DNA of 6,040 bases, from NCBI GenBank assembly GCA_031264395.1, contig JAISEB010000038.1, positions 1 through 6,040 of the forward strand, written 5' to 3'. Made by a program: the position numbers and the translations under genes. This DNA is from Treponema sp. Lineage in GTDB: Bacteria; Spirochaetota; Spirochaetia; Treponematales; Breznakiellaceae. The notes beneath the pieces were generated by a model. It saw only the letters and a list, made by a program, of their open reading frames with translations. It made no database searches and was not told the origin of the DNA. Each line of letters begins with the position of its first letter. Within the stretch, counting starts at the first letter, position 1. Shown here one piece after another: positions 1-4,742 of this stretch.

Positions 1-155
1 TGAAGAAGAGGTACTGGGGGCAACATTTGTGGGGGAGAGGATATTTCTGTGCGACGGTAGGAACGGTAACGCAAGAGATGATAAAGGAATATATAAAGAA
101 TCAATATGAGCATGGGGACAAGAACAATTTCAGGATAGAGGAAGAAGGGGGATAA
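1..155 (+). CDS. tnpA: IS200/IS605-family transposase TnpA, C-terminal 50 residues (5' end outside window)
   Basis: The first complete codon is at position 3 and the reading frame ends at TAA 153-155. The visible peptide starts KKRYWGQHLWGRGYFCATVG and continues into EMIKEYIKNQYEHG. This matches the end of the small (about 130-150 residue) Y1 HUH transposases: the (F/Y)WG.H.W.RGYF..TVG strand region followed by the helix I.eYI.nQ. The Tyr encoded at 90-92 lies where the family's catalytic tyrosine sits, and the nearby Gln is also typical. The HUH metal-binding motif would lie upstream, outside the window. The protein cuts and rejoins single-stranded DNA at the element ends. The visible part has no frameshift, so it may belong to an intact gene. 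Family assignment is from remembered motifs. Confidence 0.85.
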   Translation, partial: KKRYWGQHLWGRGYFCATVGTVTQEMIKEYIKNQYEHGDKNNFRIEEEGG

Positions 156-159
156 AGGA

Positions 160-269
160 GCGAGTTTCAGTCGCAAGCTTTAGATTGCTTTAGCAAAAGG
201 ACATTTTAGGAGGCTTTAGCCTCAAAGCGGCTTTCAGCCGCTATAAAACCCACCGCCTTTAGGCGGTGG
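160..269 (+). repeat. Array of short palindromes with TTTA/TTTCA loops downstream of tnpA
   Basis: Five consecutive hairpins are visible: GCGA/TCGC (160-174, loop GTTTCAG), TTGC/GCAA (185-196, loop TTTA), GAGGC/GCCTC (210-223, loop TTTA), AGCGGC/GCCGCT (226-242, loop TTTCA) and CCACCGCC/GGCGGTGG (250-269, loop TTTA). An alternative imperfect pairing, GCAA (173-176) with TTGC (185-188), also centres on a TTTA and would compete with the second hairpin. Stems get longer toward the element end and differ in sequence, while the loops stay almost the same. They could be TnpA recognition structures, structure in the tnpA 3' untranslated RNA, or both. No U-run follows any of them on the + strand. Confidence 0.75.
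250..269 (+). other. Outermost IS hairpin, putative right-end TnpA recognition structure
   Basis: This is a perfect 8-bp stem, CCACCGCC with GGCGGTGG, around a TTTA loop. It is the strongest palindrome in the window and lies at the distal end of the IS tail. In IS200/IS605 elements a subterminal hairpin of this kind marks the right end, and the cleavage site lies a short distance 3' of it. The role is inferred from position and family knowledge. Confidence 0.6.
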
Positions 270-295
270 TCGTTTAGAGATTGAGGATGTCACCG

Positions 296-317
296 GAAGC
301 GATAGTATGATAGCTTC
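296..317. repeat. Small inverted repeat between the IS tail and the regulator operator
   Basis: GAAGC at 296-300 pairs with GCTTC at 313-317 across a 12-base A/T-rich spacer. It lies beyond the probable IS right end and ahead of the 50-bp operator-like element. No other feature was seen in 286-326. It could be a minor protein-binding site or chance; nothing else in the window repeats it. Confidence 0.25.
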
Positions 318-326
318 AATATGGTT

Positions 327-376
327 AAAAGTCAAAATAGGTCAGTCTATTTTTTGTTTTTGACAAATTAGGACAT
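327..376 (+). promoter_or_regulatory. Operator-like element A, upstream of the AraC-family gene
   Basis: This 50-bp stretch recurs ungapped at 1560-1609 with 40 of 50 identical bases; the first 10 (AAAAGTCAAA) and last 10 (ATTAGGACAT) match exactly. It holds forward GTCA cores at 331-334 and 341-344 and reverse-oriented cores at 361-364 (TGAC) and 371-374 (GGAC). The result is two inward-facing arms of about 14-17 bp separated by about 16 bp. AraC-family proteins bind with two helix-turn-helix units about one helical turn apart, and RhaS-type sites have this inverted two-arm form. The element ends where a -35 box would start, which suits an activator. The likely ligand is the adjacent regulator itself; that is inference. 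Confidence 0.7.
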
Positions 377-398
377 GGCCTTGTTCCGTGTTTTCCAT

Positions 399-404
399 TA
401 TGAT
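399..404 (+). promoter_or_regulatory. -10 hexamer of the regulator gene promoter
   Basis: TATGAT differs from the TATAAT consensus at one position and starts 23 bp after the end of operator-like element A. A -35 box at the normal 17-bp spacing (376-381) would read TGGCCT, a poor match, so activator help is expected. Transcription would start near 411, leaving a leader of about 20 bases before the ATG. The matching geometry at the GH20 promoter is the best support. Confidence 0.55.
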
Positions 405-416
405 AACTGAGTCGCC

Positions 417-422
417 AGGGGG
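417..422 (+). promoter_or_regulatory. Ribosome binding site of the AraC-family gene
   Basis: AGGGGG lies 8 bases before the ATG at 431. It is a weaker match to the anti-Shine-Dalgarno than the sites ahead of GH20 and GH1, which would suit a regulator made in small amounts. It supports the chosen start. Confidence 0.5.
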
Positions 423-430
423 TTATTGCC

Positions 431-1573
431 ATGAAATTTGACGAAATACTGGACAAACTGACCCAATTGAACGACCCGTGGCTGCCAAAAAAACGCTTCA
501 ACTATTCCGATCTTGTCCCGAATGCCGGCAAGCAGGGTTTTATGACCTTTTATCCAGATAGATCCCGAAGTTTTGACGACCTTTTTTCAACGATCTGTAT
601 GATTACCGGCGAGGGTTCCCCGTTCATGTTGGCATTCGGCCATTACTTGTTTCATCATGGTTCGGGAAGCGCGGAAATATTCTTTGAAGACGGGTATCTT
701 CCCCCTCCGTATAAACATAATTATCTTGAACTGGATTATGTTATGGAAGGACAGTTCCACAAACAAATTGAAGGAAAAGACTATGTGTTCAACCGGGGCG
801 ATTTTCTGCTTATTAATCAAGACACAAGCCATAGTGATTATCTATACCGGAAAAAACAGGTGATTTTAACGTTGCAATTATCCAACGCTTTTTTCGATAA
901 ATCCATGAACCACAACGACATGGCGTTGGCGGGCGGGGAATCGGATGCGTTTCTGCGGCGTTTTATCCTGAGCGGCAGCCGGGATTATTTCTTTGTCAGG
1001 TTTACCCCCCCCCCGTTGTCAACGCATGGAAAGGATATATCGCGGATACCCGGTCTTTTTGAACAGATACTGGACGAACTCTCCTGGCCCCAGCCGGGGA
1101 GCGCGCATATTGTTATGGGTTATGTGGAACGGCTGCTCAGCTTGCTCCCGCTGGATTATCGGGTTTCCGTTGAATGGAGAGACCGGCAGGCTGAGCAAAA
1201 ACACCATTTTAAAGAAATTCGTTGTTTTCTTGAAGAACACTATAAGGATGTATCGATTAATGATCTGGTAAAAGTCTTCGGACACAATATTTACTATTTT
1301 AGCCGGTTGATTAAGCGCCACACGGGCATGACCTATTCGGCGTTCCTCCAAAATATCAGGCTTGAAAAAGCGGAATTACTGTTAAAAACCACCAAATTCC
1401 AGGTTGAGGAAATTGCCCGCCGGGTAGGTTACGAAAACCTCAGTTACTTTTACAAAATTTTCACCAACAAATTCAAGATGAAGCCCAATGAAATGCGGAA
1501 AACTGGCCTTGAAACCGGAACCGGACATGAACCGCCGGGGCATACGCTATACGCTGATAAAAAGTCAAATTAA
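431..1573 (+). CDS. AraC-family transcriptional regulator with N-terminal cupin-like sensor domain
   Basis: This is a 380-residue protein. Residues about 80-155 look like the beta-rich sugar-sensing fold of AraC proteins: HNYLELDYVMEGQFHKQIEG followed by a GDFLLINQDTSHSD turn, as in cupins. Residues about 258-357 form the double helix-turn-helix DNA-binding domain. The first HTH covers the DVSINDLVKVFGHNIYYFSRLIKR region and the second the VEEIARRVGYENLSYFYKIF stretch, ending in the family's K.kP.e.R signature. The domain is followed by a short charged tail. The protein is likely a local activator responding to the imported glycoside or a product. The 50-bp element upstream (327-376) and downstream (1560-1609, overlapping its last codons) suggests it controls both itself and the GH20 operon. 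A run of ten C bases lies in codons 192-195, between sensor and HTH. The effector cannot be told from sequence. Confidence 0.93.
   Translation: MKFDEILDKLTQLNDPWLPKKRFNYSDLVPNAGKQGFMTFYPDRSRSFDDLFSTICMITGEGSPFMLAFGHYLFHHGSGSAEIFFEDGYLPPPYKHNYLELDYVMEGQFHKQIEGKDYVFNRGDFLLINQDTSHSDYLYRKKQVILTLQLSNAFFDKSMNHNDMALAGGESDAFLRRFILSGSRDYFFVRFTPPPLSTHGKDISRIPGLFEQILDELSWPQPGSAHIVMGYVERLLSLLPLDYRVSVEWRDRQAEQKHHFKEIRCFLEEHYKDVSINDLVKVFGHNIYYFSRLIKRHTGMTYSAFLQNIRLEKAELLLKTTKFQVEEIARRVGYENLSYFYKIFTNKFKMKPNEMRKTGLETGTGHEPPGHTLYADKKSN
1005..1014 (+). repeat. Homopolymer tract of ten C within the regulator gene
   Basis: Ten consecutive C bases encode part of Thr-Pro-Pro-Pro in the linker between the sensor and DNA-binding domains. 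Gain or loss of one base would shift the frame and remove the HTH domain. Such tracts are known sites of slipped-strand phase variation in some bacteria and are also a common place for sequencing or assembly errors. As given, the frame is open. Confidence 0.85.
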
Positions 1574-1609
1574 GTCAATACGAATTTTGTTTTTCTCAAA
1601 TTAGGACAT
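1560..1609 (+). promoter_or_regulatory. Operator-like element B, upstream of the GH20-GH1-symporter operon
   Basis: This is the second copy of the 50-bp element at 327-376 (40 of 50 identical, no gaps). GTCA cores are kept at 1564-1567 and 1574-1577, and GGAC at 1604-1607. The third core position (1594-1597) is degenerate, TCTC instead of TGAC, so this copy may bind less tightly. The middle (1580-1584) is the most diverged part, as expected if only the two arms are contacted. It overlaps the last four codons and stop of the regulator gene. No terminator-like hairpin was seen between the regulator and GH20, so some read-through is possible. Confidence 0.7.
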
Positions 1610-1631
1610 TTCACTAGCGGAAATTTGCCCT

Positions 1632-1637
1632 TATCAT
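1632..1637 (+). promoter_or_regulatory. -10 hexamer of the glycosidase operon promoter
   Basis: TATCAT starts 23 bp after the end of operator-like element B, the same distance as TATGAT from element A, although the spacer sequences are unrelated. The 17-bp-spaced -35 position (1609-1614) reads TTCACT, a partial match. Transcription would begin near 1644, about 30 bases before the GH20 start. This looks like an activator-dependent promoter. Confidence 0.55.
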
Positions 1638-1661
1638 TCTCAAAACGAGATAAAACAAAAG

Positions 1662-1668
1662 AAAGGAG
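1662..1668 (+). promoter_or_regulatory. Ribosome binding site of the GH20 gene
   Basis: AAAGGAG lies 6 bases before ATG 1675, a strong Shine-Dalgarno match that fixes the start. Confidence 0.8.
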
Positions 1669-1674
1669 ACCTCT

Positions 1675-3246
1675 ATGTTAACCGATATTATTCCCCGACC
1701 CCAGGCCCAGCCGATTCTGGAAGAAGGGATGTTCCACTGTTCCGGGGAACTCACTCTGGAACGCAGGGACTTTGAAGACTGGGGCTTTAGGGCCTTTGCG
1801 GAACGGCTTAAAAAGAAAAATATCATCCTCGTGGAAGGCAGCGGTGAACCGGTCTTGAGGGTTCTGCGGGATGGAACCTTCGACGAGGAAGAGTACGGTC
1901 TTGAAGTACGATCCGGCGGTGTTACTCTCCGGGCCGCTTCCGCTCGCGGCGTGGTTCAGGGCCTTACCTCTCTGTACGAAAGTTTTGAGAAAAAAAACAT
2001 CCCGTGTTTTATCCTGCGGGATAAACCCCTGTACCGCCACCGGGGGCTTAGTCTGGACTGCACACGCCACTTCTTCGATGCCGCAGAAGTGGAGCGTATC
2101 TTAGAGGAAATGTCCCTGGTCAAACTCAACGTGCTGCACTGGCACCTCTCGGACGACCAGGGCTGGCGGATTGAAAGCCGTGTCCACCCTAAATTGAACC
2201 GGATCTCAGGCCCCTTCTACAGCCAGGATGAAATTCGGCATATTGTGGCCTTTGCTAAAGAACGGGGCATAGAGGTAATCCCGGAAATCGATCTGCCGGG
2301 CCACACCACGGGCATCCTCGCTGCCTACCCGGAGCTTTCCTGCCAGGGGGAACCGGTGGAACTCGGAAAAGGTGGGGGCATTTACCCGGTTATTCTCTGT
2401 GCGGGAAAAAAGCAGGTCTACGAATTCCTCTTCCCGCTGCTGGACGAGGCGGCTGGTCTCTTCGATTCCCCGATCTTCCATCTGGGAGGAGACGAAGTGC
2501 CCAAGCGCGAATGGGAAAAGTGTCCCCATTGCAAGGCGGCGGCTGAAAAAAACGGCCTTGCGAACCTTGATGACCTTCAGGGCTGGTTTACCACCCGCCT
2601 GGCGGAGCGCCTTGCCGCAAAGGGAAAAATCGTCCGTTGTTGGAACGACATATTGAAGGCGAAGACCCTGCCGGAAAACCTGGATATTCAGTACTGGGTT
2701 GACTGGTCCCAGTCCGGCGCCATGAATGCGTTCCTCGATAAGGGTAGGGAGGCGGTTTTTTCGGATATGTTCACCCTGTACTTAGACTATCCCGAAAGTT
2801 TAATTCCCCTGGAAAAGGTGTACCGCTACGAGCCGGCTTTGGAGGGCCGGTCCCTTGCCGGAGTACTGGGTGTACTGGGCATGGAAGCCTGTATCTGGAC
2901 GGAACGGATCGCGGCGGCGGAGCGGCTGGAAAAGGCGCTTTTCCCCCGGCTCTTCGCCCTGGCGGAGGCGGCCTGGAGTGGCGGCGGGGACTATGCGGGA
3001 TTTGAGCGGCGGCTCGTCGGGAAACTCGCGGGTCTTGCGGAGCGGGGCGTGGCATTTACCACCCTGGAAGAAAGCAACCCCCAAGGGGACGAGCGCCTTG
3101 CGGGAATCAAGCAGTGGTTCATACAGGGTGCTCAGGGAGCGGCGCCGGAAGAAGACAAAATGCCAGACCCGGAACAGTTAACGCGAATAAGGACCATGTT
3201 CGCACAGGGATTTAACTTACCGCGGGGATTATTTTCCGGGCAGTAA
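1675..3246 (+). CDS. Family GH20 beta-N-acetylhexosaminidase, cytoplasmic
   Basis: This 523-residue enzyme is predicted to release terminal beta-linked GlcNAc/GalNAc from oligosaccharides by substrate-assisted catalysis. The N-terminal part (about 1-115) resembles the GH20b alpha/beta domain, with an IIPRPQ start and a GVVQGLTSLYE helix. The catalytic barrel starts at about 118. Visible active-site motifs are RGLSLDCTRHFF (substrate-binding Arg131), LHWHLSDDQGWRIE (154-167), the PGH motif (His210), the catalytic Asp273-Glu274 pair in HLGGDEVPKREW, the Trp-rich IQYWVDW (338-344), Tyr369 in TLYLDYP and EACIWTE (Trp408, Glu410). All key residues are present. There is no signal peptide or lipobox, so it should act on imported sugar. 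The GH1 gene follows after 35 bp with its own strong RBS and no visible promoter, indicating one operon. Confidence 0.95.
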   Translation: MLTDIIPRPQAQPILEEGMFHCSGELTLERRDFEDWGFRAFAERLKKKNIILVEGSGEPVLRVLRDGTFDEEEYGLEVRSGGVTLRAASARGVVQGLTSLYESFEKKNIPCFILRDKPLYRHRGLSLDCTRHFFDAAEVERILEEMSLVKLNVLHWHLSDDQGWRIESRVHPKLNRISGPFYSQDEIRHIVAFAKERGIEVIPEIDLPGHTTGILAAYPELSCQGEPVELGKGGGIYPVILCAGKKQVYEFLFPLLDEAAGLFDSPIFHLGGDEVPKREWEKCPHCKAAAEKNGLANLDDLQGWFTTRLAERLAAKGKIVRCWNDILKAKTLPENLDIQYWVDWSQSGAMNAFLDKGREAVFSDMFTLYLDYPESLIPLEKVYRYEPALEGRSLAGVLGVLGMEACIWTERIAAAERLEKALFPRLFALAEAAWSGGGDYAGFERRLVGKLAGLAERGVAFTTLEESNPQGDERLAGIKQWFIQGAQGAAPEEDKMPDPEQLTRIRTMFAQGFNLPRGLFSGQ

Positions 3247-3268
3247 AAGTTAAACAAGGAAATAAAAT

Positions 3269-3275
3269 AAGGAGG
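3269..3275 (+). promoter_or_regulatory. Ribosome binding site of the GH1 gene
   Basis: AAGGAGG, a near-ideal Shine-Dalgarno sequence, lies 6 bases before ATG 3282. It sits in an A-rich 35-bp gap after the GH20 stop with no promoter or terminator, which supports co-transcription. Confidence 0.85.
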
Positions 3276-3281
3276 ATAAAC

Positions 3282-4580
3282 ATGGGGTTTCCTAAAGAAT
3301 TTTTGTGGGGCGCGGCTACGGCTTCCGCTCAAATTGAAGGCGGTTGGGACAAGGACGGACGTACGCCAAGCGTATGGGATGTTTTGCCTGCGGACAAGAT
3401 TGAAAACGGCGACTCCCCGCGGGAAGGATGCAACCACTACGAACACTGGCGGGAAGACGTGGACATTATCAAAAGGCTTGGATTGAAAGCCTACCGTTTT
3501 TCCATCAGTTGGTCGCGGGTTTTGCCCCGCCGGGGGGAAGTGAACCCAAAGGGCCTGCAATTTTATAACGATCTGGTTGACGCGCTGCTTGAAGCCGGGG
3601 TTGAGCCGATGGTAACGCTCTTTCACTGGGACCTACCCGTGTGGGTCGCCGAATTTGGCGGCTGGGACAGCGGGGAAGCGGCGATCGCCTTTCTGGAATA
3701 TGTCAAAGTGGTAGTGGACGCGTTGTCGGACAGGGTGCGGTACTGGTTTACCTTCAACGAACCGCAGTGTTTTGTTACCGACGTTACCAACGAAGGCCGG
3801 GATCACGATGTGAAACGGGCTGGCCGCAACGTGATGTTGGCCCACGGCAGGGCGGTAGAGGTCATTAGAACATACGCCCACAAGAGCCCGCTGGTAGGTT
3901 TCGCCCCGATGGGTATGTGCGCCGCACCTGTTCCGGGCGTTATGGACGAAGCCTTGGCCAAAGAGATGACGTTTTCACAGGCGGCGGGCGCTATGGGGAT
4001 GTCTTGGTGGCTTGATCCAATCATCCTCGGCGTGATTCCGGAACCGCTTAAAGACACGTTAAGCGAAGACGATATCAAAACCATTTGCCAGCCGCATGAT
4101 TTCTTTGCGGGCAATTGCTACTTCGCGGTGAATTATCTCAAACGGCCGGGAAGGGAAAACCTGCTGGCCTTCCCCGGTATGCCGAAATCCGCGACCGGCT
4201 GGCCGGTTACGCCCGCTTGTTTATACTGGTTTACGAAATTCTGCTGGGAACGGTACCGGCTGCCCGTGATTATTACGGAAAACGGCTTTGCCAACACCGA
4301 TTTTATCATGTTGGACGGTAAGGTACACGATCCTCAGCGGGAAGATTATATCCGCCGCGTCCTGGCGGATCTTGAAAAAGCCATTGACGAAGGCGTTCCG
4401 GTTTTCGGTTACCTGCATTGGTCGCTGCTGGACAATTTTGAGTGGACCCACGGGTTCGACATACGCTTCGGCCTGGTCTATGTGGATTACAAAACCCAAA
4501 AACGCACCATCAAGGACTCCGCCTTGTTTTATGCAAACGTGATCAAAACGAACGGCGGCTGTTTGACGGAGTTGAAGTGA
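3282..4580 (+). CDS. Family GH1 beta-glucosidase-type glycoside hydrolase
   Basis: This 432-residue enzyme is close to the usual bacterial GH1 length (about 440-460). It begins with the family N-terminal signature FLWGAATASAQIEGGW, with the glycone-binding Gln17. It then has YRFSISWSRVLPRRG, LFHWDLP (His115), the acid/base Glu160 in TFNEP, the nucleophile Glu333 in ITENG, and the aglycone/glycone loop LLDNFEWTHGFDIRFGLVYVDY (Glu387, Trp388). Glu387-Trp388, with no Ser...Lys...Tyr phosphate-binding set in that loop, point to non-phosphorylated substrates, unlike 6-phospho-beta-glycosidases of PTS routes. DFFAGNCYFA (273-282) departs somewhat from the common DF.G.NYY form. There is no signal peptide. 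It presumably removes terminal beta-glucosyl, galactosyl or fucosyl units from sugars brought in by the downstream symporter. Exact specificity cannot be read from the sequence. Confidence 0.94.
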   Translation: MGFPKEFLWGAATASAQIEGGWDKDGRTPSVWDVLPADKIENGDSPREGCNHYEHWREDVDIIKRLGLKAYRFSISWSRVLPRRGEVNPKGLQFYNDLVDALLEAGVEPMVTLFHWDLPVWVAEFGGWDSGEAAIAFLEYVKVVVDALSDRVRYWFTFNEPQCFVTDVTNEGRDHDVKRAGRNVMLAHGRAVEVIRTYAHKSPLVGFAPMGMCAAPVPGVMDEALAKEMTFSQAAGAMGMSWWLDPIILGVIPEPLKDTLSEDDIKTICQPHDFFAGNCYFAVNYLKRPGRENLLAFPGMPKSATGWPVTPACLYWFTKFCWERYRLPVIITENGFANTDFIMLDGKVHDPQREDYIRRVLADLEKAIDEGVPVFGYLHWSLLDNFEWTHGFDIRFGLVYVDYKTQKRTIKDSALFYANVIKTNGGCLTELK

Positions 4581-4589
4581 AAACTTTAA

Positions 4590-4733
4590 CCGGACAAATG
4601 GGGCGCGGGAACCGCATCGGCCCAAATCGAAGGCGGCTGCAATGAAAAACAAGATGGGATCTTATAGTCCATCCGCCAATCAGAGAAACATCACGCTATA
4701 GAGCAGGGTGATAAACCAAAAGAGAAATATGAG
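4590..4733 (+). pseudogene. Decayed N-terminal relic of a second GH1 glycosidase gene
   Basis: Read in the frame of both neighbours, this stretch gives PDK then WGAGTASAQIEGG (4599-4637), 12 of 13 residues identical to live GH1 residues 9-21. CNEKQDGIL, a TAG stop (4665-4667) and SI follow, and then IEQGDKPKE (4698-4724), which aligns with live IENGDSPRE (6 of 9 identical). The spacing between the two blocks differs by only two codons. Among the 13 codons of the first block, six are identical, six differ silently and one changes the residue. The relic therefore comes from a diverged paralogue that was long under selection, not a fresh duplication. Nothing resembling GH1 follows: the rest was lost, probably by a deletion ending just before the symporter gene. 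No start codon was found in a sensible place, and TAA lies at 4587-4589. Confidence 0.75.
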
Positions 4734-4734
4734 G
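4731..4734 (+). promoter_or_regulatory. Ribosome binding site of the symporter gene
   Basis: GAGG lies 8 bases before ATG 4743. A GTG at 4737 in the same frame is only 2 bases from it, so the ATG is the better start. Confidence 0.55.
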
Positions 4735-4742
4735 TTGTGATT

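Larger units (their letters stand above)
1..285 (+). mobile_element. Right-hand end of an IS200/IS605-family insertion sequence (partial)
   Basis: The window opens inside an IS200/IS605-type element: the end of its Y1 transposase gene (stop at 153-155) is followed by about 115 bases of palindromes, the last being a perfect 8-bp stem at 250-269. In this family the ends are not inverted repeats but carry subterminal hairpins that TnpA recognises in single-stranded DNA, with cleavage close to the outer hairpin. The exact right tip cannot be fixed without the left end or an empty site; about 275-290 is an estimate. No tnpB follows tnpA here, so the element is either a tnpA-only IS200 type or has tnpB upstream of the window. 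Confidence 0.8.

Noticed and set aside
199..206. GGACATTT in the IS tail as another copy of the operator half-site
   Set aside because: Only a short stretch resembles the right arm of element B. No second arm or -10 lies at the expected spacing, and it falls between two IS hairpins.
250..269. The 8-bp GC-rich hairpin as a rho-independent terminator
   Set aside because: On the + strand it is followed by TCGTTTAG, not a U-run. On the - strand it would be followed by GTTTTATAG, a weak tract with no gene in that orientation to end.
360..365. A perfect TTGACA that could be the regulator's -35 box
   Set aside because: At 16-18 bp downstream there is no -10-like hexamer, and copy B has TTCTCA at the same place. 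It is better explained as part of the reverse-oriented GAC half-site.
1019..1351. A minus-strand open frame of 110 residues opposite the regulator gene
   Set aside because: It is a shadow of the AraC-family gene with no recognisable domain or supporting context. The other long minus-strand frames (for example 3132-3626 and 4221-4652) are rejected for the same reason.
3282..4580. GH1 product as a 6-phospho-beta-glucosidase
   Set aside because: The loop after the nucleophile reads FEWTHGFDIRFG, with Glu387-Trp388 and no Ser/Lys/Tyr phosphate-binding set. No PTS genes are present.
4442..4645. A + strand frame spanning the end of GH1 and the spacer
   Set aside because: It is out of frame with both the GH1 gene and the GH1 relic. 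Its peptide resembles nothing recognised.
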